Source: Bacteroidales bacterium
GTDB taxonomy: Bacteria; Bacteroidota; Bacteroidia; Bacteroidales; UBA12077
Direction: 5' to 3'
Assembly (NCBI GenBank): GCA_013138975.1
Contig: WTBR01000061.1
Coordinates: 1-51,806 of the forward strand
DNA length: 51,806 nt
Below, piece after piece: positions 9,031 to 18,077 of this stretch. The number at the start of each line of letters is the position of its first letter. Positions within the stretch are counted from its first letter, which is position 1. The notes beneath the pieces were generated by a model that had not been told where the DNA came from, made no database searches, and was given only the letters and a program-made list of their open reading frames with translations. Both the position numbers and the translations under genes were made by a program.

Positions 9031-11340
9031 TTAATTTCCAATTATTTCCAAAACAAGTTCCTTTGTCAGTGCACGTCCATTGGCTTTTAATTTAATATCA
9101 TTAAAAGAGAACCTAAAATCACAGCCCGATTTCCATTGACTACAGCCATAGGCCGATTGTCCTTTGACTATAGTGCCAACTTTACATTTAGGGCACGGAG
9201 GCATAGAGCTTTCTTTTTTCGGTGAAGCAAGAGTCTTGTTTTCAAATTCAATTTCAAATAAAGAATTTAGTTTTAAAATGCCCGACACTTTTTGACCATT
9301 AAGTAAAAATCCCTTGATCTCATTAGTATTTCCTTTTTCGATAAGCCTTTCTACTTGTTTATCCGTTAATTTTTTATCCATAAATATAAAGGGAAGTCTT
9401 AAATCACATCCATCTTTCCATTGGCTACATCCATAACTGCTTTTACCTTTAAGTATTTTCCCTTTGGAGCATTTTGGGCATTTAGTTTCAACAGACCCGG
9501 TTTTAGCAGTCTTAGGAATTGCTTTTTTAACATTTGATTCAGACACTGCGATAAGTCTTGGTTTACCTGTTTCGTTTCGTACTTCGTGAACCAGTTCATT
9601 CACCATTTTCTTCATATTGAAGATAAATTGTTTGGCACCAAATTCACCCTGTTCTATTTCTTTTAATTGTTTCTCCCATTGCCCGGTTAGCTCAGCAGAT
9701 TTAAGCAATTGGTTTTGGATAGTATCAATAAGTTGAATACCCATATCTGTGGGAATCACCTGTTTTTTTCTTCTTATAGTGTATTTCCGTTTAAACAGTG
9801 TTTCAATAATATTAGCCCTGGTGGATGGTCTTCCTATACCGTTGGCTTTCATTAAATCTCGAAGTTCTTCATCTTCAACCTGTTTTCCGGCTGTTTCCAT
9901 AGCACGAAGAAGAGAAGCTTCTGTATAATAATTAGGTGGTTTTGTTGTTTTTTCTAAGAATGAAGGTTTGTGCGAACCATGTTCTCCTTTTTCAAAAGAT
10001 GGAAGGATTTTTTCATCACTTTCGCTTTTGCTCTCTTCTTGATCCTTGTCTTTGTTTTCTGCAAAGAAAAGAACCCGCCAGCCTTCTTCAAGAATTTCTT
10101 TCCCGGTTGCTACAAACTTTACTTTATCAACTTCAGCATTAATTTGAGTTTTGGCTACTTTACAATCGGGGTAGAATACAGCTATGAATCTCCTTACAAC
10201 AATATCATATACTTTTTGCTCATCAGAGACTAAGGGTTTTTGCTCTCCTGTAGGGATAATAGCATGGTGATCCGTTACCTTTTTATCGTTAAATACTTTT
10301 GTTGATTTTCGAATTTTATTTTCCAGAACAGGTTTGGTAAATGAAGCATAGTTAGAAAGTCCCTTAAGAATATTCGGAATTTTAGGATACATGTCATCGG
10401 GTAAAAAAGTAGTGTCAACCCTCGGATAAGAGACTACCTTCATCTCATAAAGTCGTTGTACCAATTTTAATGTTGCCTCTGCTGTAAAACCATATTTGTT
10501 GTTGCAGTAAACCTGAATGCTGGTAAGATCGAATAATTTTGGAGCATACTCCTTTCCATCTTTCTTATCAACATTAGTAATGATAAGATCTTTTCCTTTT
10601 ACTTGATTAAGCAGTTTTTCGCCATCTTCTTTTGTGAAAAACTTACCTGAAGTGTTATTGAAAATGGTTTCGCGATATTTTGTTTGAAGTTCCCAATATG
10701 GTTTGGCCTGAAAATTTTCTATTTCGTAATGTCGGTTCACAAGCATGGCTAATGTAGGAGTTTGTACCCTCCCTACAGATAGAACTTGTTTGTAAGCGCC
10801 ATATTTTAATGTGTAAAGTCTTGTGGCATTCATGCCCAATAACCAATCACCTATTGCACGAGAGCTACCTGCATAATAGAGATTATCAAATTCTTCGGCC
10901 GGTTTAAGATTCTTAAAACCTGTTCGAATGGCTTCAGTGGTTAATGAAGAAATCCATAACCTTTGCACTTCACCATTATAATTGGCTTGTTTTATTACCC
11001 ATCGTTGGATTAATTCACCTTCCTGGCCCGCATCACCACAGTTAATTACCAGCGATGCTTTATTAAATAGTGTCTTAATTATTTTAAATTGTTTTTTTAC
11101 ACCTCCATTATTCATGACTTTCGTTTCGAAGCGCTCAGGAAGCATAGGAAGTGAGTTAAGATTCCATTTTTTCCAATGAGCCTGGTAATCTTCGGGAGGT
11201 AAAAGCGTACAGAAATGTCCGAATGTCCAGGTAACCTGATAACCATTTCCTTCAAAATAACCTTCCTTACGTGTGTTGGCACCAACTACTTGCGCTATTT
11301 CTTTGGCTACACTTGGTTTTTCGGCTATACAAACTTTCAT
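9031..11340 (-). CDS. topB: DNA topoisomerase III with two C-terminal zinc-ribbon repeats
   Basis: The 769-residue type IA topoisomerase has the TOPRIM start MKVCIAEKPSVAKEIA with catalytic E7, the acidic motif DAGQEGELI (103-111), the AIGDWLLGMNATRLYT segment (162-177) and VGRVQTPTLAML (189-200). The active-site tyrosine is Y305 in VVSYPRVDTTFLP. The C-terminus has two copies of a zinc-ribbon-like unit of about 90 residues, CPKCxxGxIxKGxSxYGCSQW-K-x-GC. TopB relaxes negative supercoils and decatenates recombination or replication intermediates, usually with RecQ-family helicases. The copy number and C-terminal repeats resemble conjugation- or island-associated TopB proteins, but no mobilisation genes are near, so a chromosomal role is equally possible. 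Confidence 0.92.
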   Translation of the reverse strand: MKVCIAEKPSVAKEIAQVVGANTRKEGYFEGNGYQVTWTFGHFCTLLPPEDYQAHWKKWNLNSLPMLPERFETKVMNNGGVKKQFKIIKTLFNKASLVINCGDAGQEGELIQRWVIKQANYNGEVQRLWISSLTTEAIRTGFKNLKPAEEFDNLYYAGSSRAIGDWLLGMNATRLYTLKYGAYKQVLSVGRVQTPTLAMLVNRHYEIENFQAKPYWELQTKYRETIFNNTSGKFFTKEDGEKLLNQVKGKDLIITNVDKKDGKEYAPKLFDLTSIQVYCNNKYGFTAEATLKLVQRLYEMKVVSYPRVDTTFLPDDMYPKIPNILKGLSNYASFTKPVLENKIRKSTKVFNDKKVTDHHAIIPTGEQKPLVSDEQKVYDIVVRRFIAVFYPDCKVAKTQINAEVDKVKFVATGKEILEEGWRVLFFAENKDKDQEESKSESDEKILPSFEKGEHGSHKPSFLEKTTKPPNYYTEASLLRAMETAGKQVEDEELRDLMKANGIGRPSTRANIIETLFKRKYTIRRKKQVIPTDMGIQLIDTIQNQLLKSAELTGQWEKQLKEIEQGEFGAKQFIFNMKKMVNELVHEVRNETGKPRLIAVSESNVKKAIPKTAKTGSVETKCPKCSKGKILKGKSSYGCSQWKDGCDLRLPFIFMDKKLTDKQVERLIEKGNTNEIKGFLLNGQKVSGILKLNSLFEIEFENKTLASPKKESSMPPCPKCKVGTIVKGQSAYGCSQWKSGCDFRFSFNDIKLKANGRALTKELVLEIIGN

Positions 11341-11405
11341 GGATTTAAGGGCTTATGAATGAAAACTAACTGGAACTTCTTCCAAGTATGAATTATTTTA
11401 ATATA

Positions 11406-11894
11406 TCAATTGTTCTTTCCACAGCATTTTTTTTGTTTTTTACCACTGCCGCAAGGGCAAGGATCATTTCTTAAAACTTTTTTCATTAAGTCAATTTTTG
11501 GGGGATTTATAATGCCATCAAGGTAAAACCATTGTGCATTTTCTTTTAAAAACGTAGATCTTTCATGAAGCATTTCAATTGCATCATTTTTGTTCTTATA
11601 ATATGCTTTGAATTCGACAATACCCCTGGTATCATTTATATTTCCGTGTTCAACACTAATGATTTCCAGTTTTATCCAGTTATTTTCTTTTAACCAATCT
11701 TCAATTTCATTTAGCTTGTACTGCCCTCTTGTTTTTGGATGTGTAGTTTTGTAGAGGTATTCGGCTTGTCCGGTTTGATAAGCAGTATATCTCGATCGCA
11801 TCAAACTAAGAGCCGAAGAGGCAGATTGTGTATTTATGATTGGTTGGCAACATTCAGCATAGGTTCTTCCAGAACAGCATGGACAATCGGTCAT
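11406..11894 (-). CDS. YchJ family protein with SEC-C motifs at both ends
   Basis: 162 residues from the ATG at 11894 (an upstream TTG three codons earlier is less likely). The N-terminus has [15 protein letters not shown] and the C-terminus [16 protein letters not shown], both SEC-C zinc motifs like those of SecA. The centre ([20 protein letters not shown] ... FKAYYKN) is the NTF2-like YchJ domain. The SEC-C motif binds zinc and often mediates contact with SecB or ribosomes. The cellular function of YchJ is unknown. It lies 65 nt downstream of topB's start on the same strand as an upstream gene and may be co-transcribed with it. Confidence 0.85.
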   Translation of the reverse strand: MTDCPCCSGRTYAECCQPIINTQSASSALSLMRSRYTAYQTGQAEYLYKTTHPKTRGQYKLNEIEDWLKENNWIKLEIISVEHGNINDTRGIVEFKAYYKNKNDAIEMLHERSTFLKENAQWFYLDGIINPPKIDLMKKVLRNDPCPCGSGKKQKKCCGKNN

Positions 11895-12047
11895 TTTAAT
11901 CAAAAGTTTAGGATTTATATCTTAAGTACAAATATAAACACTAAACTAATTAAAATAAACTAAGCTGTAAATTTAATCGCTTTCTTGTTGCACAGAAACG
12001 AGTTCTTATTTATGTGCTTTTACAAATGTTCGCTAAATGGGATTTCC

Positions 12048-12563
12048 TTACTTAGATTTTTTGTTAAGCTCTCTTTGTTTCGTTTCAGATATTTGACCGG
12101 TTTCAGCATATGTCTTCCAATCGTGCAAGAATCCATCAAAGGTTTTTGAGAAATTCTTCTTTATAAAAGAACTCATTAAAAATCCTTTTACCCCAATTAA
12201 GTCTGCACTGATATTGGCAGTAATTCGACACCTGTATTCATCTATTTTTTCAACATTTAACGCATTTTGAAGTCCTAAGATAAATGTTGGCAATTTTTCA
12301 CCTCTTGCCGACCATGTAATTTCATATTTCTCCTCATCGAAATGTATAATTCTTTCATCGAATTTACCAAATCCAGCTAAATCACAGTAACGCCCTCCTG
12401 CAGGTGCATTCTCTTTAATCTTTTGAACTGATTCATTATTCCATGATTTATATACACCTCGCGCCCAATCGGAGATATTAAGAAAATTCGGGCCAATCAC
12501 GTCCCAAGTTTTAAAAGCATTTGTCTTTACCTCTATTGTTTTTTTTATATCTAATTTACTCAT
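12048..12563 (-). CDS. SRPBCC (START/polyketide-cyclase-like) family protein
   Basis: The 171-residue protein opens with the SRPBCC strand-helix pattern (KKTIEVKTNAFKTWDVIGPN), has the central GKFDERIIHFDEEKYEITWS strands, and ends with the long C-terminal helix (FIKKNFSKTFDGFLHDWKTY). The fold forms a hydrophobic cavity for lipids or small ligands. No catalytic residues can be assigned. A clear Shine-Dalgarno sequence (CGGAGGTTTAAAATG) fixes the start, which is notable because most genes in this window lack one. Ligand and function unknown. Confidence 0.75.
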   Translation of the reverse strand: MSKLDIKKTIEVKTNAFKTWDVIGPNFLNISDWARGVYKSWNNESVQKIKENAPAGGRYCDLAGFGKFDERIIHFDEEKYEITWSARGEKLPTFILGLQNALNVEKIDEYRCRITANISADLIGVKGFLMSSFIKKNFSKTFDGFLHDWKTYAETGQISETKQRELNKKSK

Positions 12564-12959
12564 TTTAAACCTCCGTTTTTTATAGTTGATTATGATACTG
12601 AAAGTCTTATAACGTGCAGTTTGAATTTACACAAGACTTATAACAATAAATAGAAGTAAAAAGTTCCAATTATTTATTTTCAAATAAACAAGTAATTCAT
12701 TTGCTAGACAATTAAAAGTACTTGCACAATTTATTTATTTACTGAAGGAGTTTGTGATGCGTGATTTTTTATGATTATTATTTACTTTTAAACCAGCGCT
12801 TATTTTTTTAAAATATAGAAATTAATTCAATGACATTGAATTCTAGCAAGTCGTGCCACGAATTTTATAATTATTGAGCAAATCTGTTAATGGCTGTTAT
12901 ACAGTAACAATAAGATTCTGCTCTTTCTGAAGAGAATTCGTACTACGACTATTTAACTA

Positions 12960-13155
12960 AATTGAATTGTTTTTTGAAGAAATATAAATAAATAAAGGCC
13001 GTTTCCTTGCTGCTGGTATAAGGGGCATTTTGATGTTTAATTAATATAATGTCTCTAATTCTATTTTGACTTTCTTTTTTAACATAAATTCCTTTTTCCA
13101 AAAGTTGCCTCCCTATATATATGTTCATACATATAAGGAAAATACGCTTTTTCAA
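12960..13155 (-). repeat. Composite of MITE end fragment and dispersed repeat, copy 2
   Basis: Read on the minus strand, 13108-13155 repeats the 8829-8876 sequence, and 12960-13045 resembles the right end of the RAYT-inserted MITE. The opposite MITE terminus is missing, so this is either a truncated copy or a related longer element. Confidence 0.5.
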
Positions 13156-13293
13156 AGCGGCATGATAAGTTTAAGCTTATCAAACTTTCCACTATACAAA
13201 ATGCAACAAGCCGCGATAAATTATTTTGATTAACTGTTTTTCAGTGTATCCTAAATAATTAAAATAAACTAAAAAATCTTCCCTCTATAAAAG

Positions 13294-13323
13294 CAAAAAA
13301 AAAGGAACTCAAAATTGAGCTCC
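13294..13323 (-). terminator. Rho-independent terminator of the OB-fold lipoprotein gene
   Basis: On the minus strand the hairpin GGAGCTCAATTTTGAGTTCC is followed by a run of nine T. It lies about 28 nt beyond the lipoprotein stop codon. Confidence 0.75.
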
Positions 13324-13350
13324 CCATTTATATTCTGAATTTTATTACGA

Positions 13351-14067
13351 TTACTTAATTACAGCTTCCTGAAGCAAAACTTCATATGAATAACCATATC
13401 CAAAATCTTTGTTTAGAATAATAGTACCTTCAACAGTAACAATCTCATTTATTTTAATTTCCTCTTCCATTGTTGTTATGGTAAGATCGAAATTTCCTTC
13501 TGCAGATGTTCCATCTTGAATATGAAACCAGTTTTTATTCATAATTGCAAAATTTACTTTTACTATTTTACCACGAATAATAACTTTTTTACCGTTATAT
13601 TTTTCTCTGTTGCTATAAAGTTCAGCAATTGTTATTCCACCTTCAATAGGATCAACTTTTATTTCATTTTTAGTTATTTCAGGTTTGCCAGCATGTTCTT
13701 CAGCAGACATATGGCCCGCAGGCATTTTTCCTTGAGATGCTACAGGTTTTTTTTCTAATGTTTTTCTTAATTCCTGAATAAAATAAATCGACTCGAAAAC
13801 TCTACCTAAATCTTTACTTTCGAAATATTTCATCTCCATGAATTCATCAAAATAATAAGTTTCACCAACTTTAGCTTCCATCTTTGAAACAGCAATCCAT
13901 TGTACAGTATCATTTTCTTCTACATTTAAATAAGTATATGCATTAGCTTCTAATACTTCTTTAACAAGAACTTTGTGAGTTCCATTTAATTCTTCAGACG
14001 TGTTTGATTGGCATGCAGTAAACACTGTTGCTATAGCGATTACTAAAATTAAAAATACATTCTTCAT
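13351..14067 (-). CDS. Lipoprotein with two OB-fold-like domains
   Basis: The 238-residue protein has a lipoprotein signal peptide with the lipobox TACQ (Cys19). Two beta-rich domains follow: HKVLVKEVLEANAYTYLNVE...WIAVSKMEAKVGETYYF (about 31-80) and GKKVIIRGKIVKVNFAIMNK...WFHIQDGT (about 160-190), the latter resembling the OB/nucleic-acid-binding-like domain of NrfJ-type exported proteins. A linker contains MPAGHMSAEEH, a possible metal-binding His/Met segment. In related species such proteins accompany cytochrome or copper maturation genes; none are adjacent here. The product should be tethered to the inner or outer membrane facing the periplasm. Exact function unknown. Confidence 0.7.
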   Translation of the reverse strand: MKNVFLILVIAIATVFTACQSNTSEELNGTHKVLVKEVLEANAYTYLNVEENDTVQWIAVSKMEAKVGETYYFDEFMEMKYFESKDLGRVFESIYFIQELRKTLEKKPVASQGKMPAGHMSAEEHAGKPEITKNEIKVDPIEGGITIAELYSNREKYNGKKVIIRGKIVKVNFAIMNKNWFHIQDGTSAEGNFDLTITTMEEEIKINEIVTVEGTIILNKDFGYGYSYEVLLQEAVIK

Positions 14068-14215
14068 AGTTTATGTTGTTTTAAGTTCAAATTCAGGCAG
14101 TAAAAATAGGAAAACAAACTGTTTTGAAAAAAGTTTAATCGTTGATATTTATTATTCTTTATATATAATTATCTGAATGTATAGAAAACACTATTATTTC
14201 AAACTATATTATTAT

Positions 14216-16453
14216 TTATTCCAAACTATTAAATTTAATCCACGACATTACAAACCTAATTTCAGAATAAGAGAAATCTTCGCCTAAATATTCTTTTATT
14301 GGCTTCAGAAAAGAGGTGTCGAGCTCCGATGCTGCATGTGAAATTTCATTTATTCGTTCTTGAACAACAAGCTCATTAATTTTAATAATCCCTTCTTCAA
14401 CACAATCACCAATATGGCTTTCAATAGTACGTAAATTTAACGACCGCTCTACTGCAATTTCTTCTAATGATTTTCCTTGTTTATAATGTGCACAGGTAAT
14501 CAAAGCTGTTTTAATTTTGGGCTCACCTTTATTTTTTGTTTTCTTTTCTAGCTTAGTCTTTTCCTCAACAATAGGTTTTTTTACATCTTCTGTAATCGAT
14601 TCAAAAGTGTTTTTATTTAATTCTTCATCATTTAATATGGCCTCACAAAGCGCTTCTGCTTTATGAATTACAAGTATTTGATCATAGAAATTTCCTTGTA
14701 ATGATTTTAATTCACTTAGGTATTTTTTTATTCCTTTTCCCTTCTTAACAACATCAATATGTAAATCTATTTCCTCTTGTTTTACTTTTAATAAGGGAAT
14801 AAAATAATCTTTAGCAGCTATAAGTCTATCTTTTAATCGGGTTAAATAATCACTTTCATTTTGGTTAATTAATGATTTAATTTGATTCTGGAATTTACCG
14901 GAAACCTCTATTAAATCCTGCGTGTTTTTAAGAAGGTTTTGAGCCCAGTCCTCATGTTGTTGTTTCGACGATTTTTTTGCATCCTTATTATAAGATGCAA
15001 TATGATCTTGCAATTCAAATTTTAGTTTGTTAAAATTAAAAGCCTCGGATATTCTAATATTTACATATTGTTTCGATGCTGATTTATATTTTTCATTCGC
15101 TTCGCTAATAGATGTTTTTGTTTGGGCAAAAACAGATAGATCTTTATCTATTTCGGGTCCCGACAATTGTACAGGCGTTGCTAATACTAATCCTTTAAGA
15201 GATGTGAGTCGAGATAAGGCAACATAGGTTTGCCCTGCTGCAAATGCTTGTGAAATATCTATAATTGCTTTTTCGAAAGTTAATCCCTGACTTTTATGAA
15301 TTGTAATTGCCCAGGCCAGCTTAATAGGATAATGACTAAATGTACCTACTATCCGTTCCTCAATCTCTTTTGATTCCTGATTCAATGCGAATTTTTTGTT
15401 TTCCCAAATATATTTTTCTACTTCAGCATCAGGCGACCCATCAGAGAAACTCACAATTATATTTTCGCTTGAAATAGTATCAATTTTACCAATTTTACCA
15501 TTAAAATATGCAGAATTACCCGAATAATCATTTTTAATAAACATTACCTGAGCACCTTCTTTTAGCTCCAAAGTTTCATCAATGGGAAAAGAATGTTCGC
15601 TAAATTCACCTTCAACTTCTGCCCTATATGAGTATGTCTTACCAGACAGTTTTTCCAAGGCTTGTTTATTAATTTTATCTGCTTTGTTATTATGTGTTGT
15701 TAAGTAGATATACCCTTCGTTATCGAGTAAATTAAATTGACTTTTATACTGTTTATTAAGTGTTTCAATATCTTTTTTAGAAATTTTATTCAACCTGAAA
15801 CTATTTAATAAATCAATAAAATCTGAATCTGTTTGTCGATAAATTTTGTCCAGTTCTAAATAAATTAAATCTACCTTTTTAAAAGGAGTAGCATTAAAAA
15901 AGAAAATATTGGCGTAGTAATTTTTTAATATATTCCATTCTTGGTTTTTAACAACAGGAGGTAATTGCCACAAGTCACCAATAAATAAAATTTGTAATCC
16001 ACCAAAGGGATTGCTATTTCGTCGAACATAACGCAAAATAGTATCAATGGCATCTAACAAATCGGCACGAAGCATACTTACCTCATCAATTATTAACAAC
16101 TCCATTTCACGTAATAATGTCTTTTTATTCGAATTCATTTTAAGGTTTCGAATAAGTGTATTTGGAGTTGTTAACAGAAAAGAAAGTTCTCCATTAGCCG
16201 GTATTTGATTATCAGGAATAAACGATCCAAAAGGCAAATGAAAAAGTGAATGTAAAGTTACTCCTCCTGCATTAATAGCAGCAATACCTGTAGGGGCTGC
16301 AATAACCGTTTTTTTATGTGTTGTATCAACAATTTGCTTTAATAAAGTAGTTTTTCCTGTGCCTGCTTTTCCTGTTAAAAAAACAGACTGATTTGTTCCA
16401 TTTATAAATTTTGAAACAAAGGAAGAAACATCATTCTCTTTTTGTTCATTCAT
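14216..16453 (-). CDS. Pif1/RecD-like superfamily 1 helicase with C-terminal HTH domain
   Basis: The 745-residue protein has Walker A GKAGTGKTT (28-36), GIAAINAGGVTLHSLF (motif Ia), Walker B LLIIDEVSM (about 113-121), GDLWQLPPVV (motif III), WAITIHKSQGLTFEKAIID (motif V) and TYVALSRLTSLKGL (motif VI). This set is typical of Pif1-like ATP-dependent DNA helicases. A helical insert of about 200 residues is followed by a C-terminal HTH region (HYKQGKSLEEIAVERSLN, about 655-690) like the helicase C-terminal HTH_40 domain of some RecQ proteins. Such proteins unwind G-quadruplex or R-loop structures and occur widely in Bacteroidota. It is an isolated minus-strand gene with about 150 nt to its downstream neighbour. 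Confidence 0.88.
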   Translation of the reverse strand: MNEQKENDVSSFVSKFINGTNQSVFLTGKAGTGKTTLLKQIVDTTHKKTVIAAPTGIAAINAGGVTLHSLFHLPFGSFIPDNQIPANGELSFLLTTPNTLIRNLKMNSNKKTLLREMELLIIDEVSMLRADLLDAIDTILRYVRRNSNPFGGLQILFIGDLWQLPPVVKNQEWNILKNYYANIFFFNATPFKKVDLIYLELDKIYRQTDSDFIDLLNSFRLNKISKKDIETLNKQYKSQFNLLDNEGYIYLTTHNNKADKINKQALEKLSGKTYSYRAEVEGEFSEHSFPIDETLELKEGAQVMFIKNDYSGNSAYFNGKIGKIDTISSENIIVSFSDGSPDAEVEKYIWENKKFALNQESKEIEERIVGTFSHYPIKLAWAITIHKSQGLTFEKAIIDISQAFAAGQTYVALSRLTSLKGLVLATPVQLSGPEIDKDLSVFAQTKTSISEANEKYKSASKQYVNIRISEAFNFNKLKFELQDHIASYNKDAKKSSKQQHEDWAQNLLKNTQDLIEVSGKFQNQIKSLINQNESDYLTRLKDRLIAAKDYFIPLLKVKQEEIDLHIDVVKKGKGIKKYLSELKSLQGNFYDQILVIHKAEALCEAILNDEELNKNTFESITEDVKKPIVEEKTKLEKKTKNKGEPKIKTALITCAHYKQGKSLEEIAVERSLNLRTIESHIGDCVEEGIIKINELVVQERINEISHAASELDTSFLKPIKEYLGEDFSYSEIRFVMSWIKFNSLE

Positions 16454-16656
16454 CGCTTAAAACTATATATAATCTGTAAATTTTTATGAGTTTTTTTATT
16501 TATTTTATTTGTTGAGCTGATTGTAATTTAAATATACACTTGTAGCCAATCTAAAATAAATAATTCTCAAGGCTTAGAATCAATGATTCACAGAGCGATA
16601 TAAATAAAAATTATATTGCCGATTTAGCATTCAAAAAATTATCTTAAAAGCTGTTT

Positions 16657-16905
16657 TTATTTCTTTCGAATTACAGAAATAATGATTCCTATTACGGCAC
16701 CAACTCCACCTGAAATAAAAATATTTTGTTTTATTCTGCTTAATCCGGAAATACCTCTACCAAACGATTCAATTCCACTTTTTGAAAAACGGAATATTGC
16801 CTTTAAACTAACATATTCGTTTCCAATCTTACCAAATAATAAATATCCAATTATTAATCCAATTACTGCAAATAAAATTATATAAATTAACGTTTTCTTA
16901 GTCAT
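16657..16905 (-). CDS. Small two-helix membrane protein
   Basis: The 82-residue protein has one membrane helix at about 5-24 (TLIYIILFAVIGLIIGYLLF) and another at about 61-79 (NIFISGGVGAVIGIIISVI), each containing glycine-zipper spacing. A polar loop with repeated S/G residues lies between them. No family recognised. Its short length, clean ORF and hydrophobic pattern support a real gene. Confidence 0.6.
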   Translation of the reverse strand: MTKKTLIYIILFAVIGLIIGYLLFGKIGNEYVSLKAIFRFSKSGIESFGRGISGLSRIKQNIFISGGVGAVIGIIISVIRKK

Positions 16906-16976
16906 ATCTTTTAAATTTAATACATCACTAATCTACTACTTAAAGTAAAAACATCAAAATATTATTGTCAATTCCT

Positions 16977-17795
16977 TTAATCAAAAATACTATGTAAATA
17001 GGCTTCAAAACTTATATTAAAATCCGCAGGGCTTTCATAAAAAAACATGTGTCCTACATTTCTAAGAACATGAATTATTGATCGCCAAATGCTTGGAATC
17101 TCAATCGTATTTAAATAATCAAAATTAAATATTTGATCATACTCTCCGAAATACACTGCAATTGGAACAGTTATTTCTTTTATTACTTCCATTTGATCTT
17201 TGTATTTCCCTTTTTTGATTGAATCAAATAAAAACTCCCGCGTTTTTAAATCAGCTCTTCTTATAATTTCAGGAACAAAATCCGGGTAATTTGTATGCTC
17301 TTCAACAAAATAACTTGCTAATTGATGCACTTCGCTATCATCAATTCCTGGTTTTGAAAATATATCCCAGAACGTGTCTTTAAGAAAAACCTGATCTGAT
17401 ATTGGATTTGAAAATGGAATAGCACCAAGCAACACCAATCCTTTAGGATTATTTAAATCATTAAAAGCTTCAATAATTATATTTGCTCCTAAATTATGTC
17501 CAACATAAACAGCATCTTTTAAATCAAGTTCTTTACTAAATTGAATTAAACAATCTCTTAATCCAGCCATAGTATAATCTTCTTCGGGATAATCCGACAC
17601 CTCAGATTTACCATACCCAACTAAATCCAAAGCAATTAACCGAAACTGATAAGACAAAGCAGAATCGATAAGTTGTCGAATAAATATGGATGATGATGAT
17701 GATGTTCCATGAACAAAAACAACAGGATGCCCATTATCTTTGGTTTCAAAATATGAAATTTCTTTACCTTCTACTTTTATTCTTTTTTGTTTCAT
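16977..17795 (-). CDS. Alpha/beta hydrolase-fold protein with Asn at the nucleophile position
   Basis: 272 residues. The oxyanion loop HGTSSSS begins at residue 29, strand 4 gives ALDLVGYGKS, and the nucleophile elbow reads VYVGHNLGAN (97-103), where Asn101 replaces the expected Ser or Asp. The acid (FGEYDQIF) and the catalytic histidine (RNVGHMFFYES, His249) are present. The codon is AAT; a single base change would give AGT (Ser). The protein is otherwise full length with no frameshift. It could be a catalytically dead member, could use a different mechanism, or carry a recent mutation. No signal peptide, so cytoplasmic. Substrate unknown. Confidence 0.75.
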   Translation of the reverse strand: MKQKRIKVEGKEISYFETKDNGHPVVFVHGTSSSSSIFIRQLIDSALSYQFRLIALDLVGYGKSEVSDYPEEDYTMAGLRDCLIQFSKELDLKDAVYVGHNLGANIIIEAFNDLNNPKGLVLLGAIPFSNPISDQVFLKDTFWDIFSKPGIDDSEVHQLASYFVEEHTNYPDFVPEIIRRADLKTREFLFDSIKKGKYKDQMEVIKEITVPIAVYFGEYDQIFNFDYLNTIEIPSIWRSIIHVLRNVGHMFFYESPADFNISFEAYLHSIFD

Positions 17796-18077
17796 AGCTT
17801 TAATATTAGTGCTTTATATCAATATTATGTCACGTAATATAATTCTGTAGAGAGAGTCTGAATTAAATATAATTATTTTAAAAGCAAATTTTTAAATAAT
17901 TAAGTGAATAATAGACTTTAGTATATTCATATTCTTCAAGAGTATAATTCATATAAATTTATGAAAACTTTAATTGTTTGTCAAATCTTATTTTTGTTAT
18001 GTTTTTTTCATATATTGTTAATCAAATTATGAAAAGAATCAAATCATTTGGTATTACTCACTTTAAAAAGGAATACT

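Larger units (their letters stand above)
12564..13350. other. Long intergenic region with repeat fragments
   Basis: No convincing gene. At 12960-13045 the reverse strand matches one end of the 3847-4006 MITE (AAACATCAAAATGCCCC, and TTTATTTATATTTCTTCAAAAAA). A second dispersed repeat lies at 13108-13155. A 68-codon minus-strand ORF (12949-13155) is composed entirely of these two repeats, so it is probably not a gene. The terminator of the OB-fold lipoprotein gene lies at 13294-13323. Confidence 0.55.

Noticed and set aside
12949..13155. 68-codon minus-strand ORF
   Set aside because: Built wholly of a MITE-like end and a dispersed repeat; no family resemblance or RBS.
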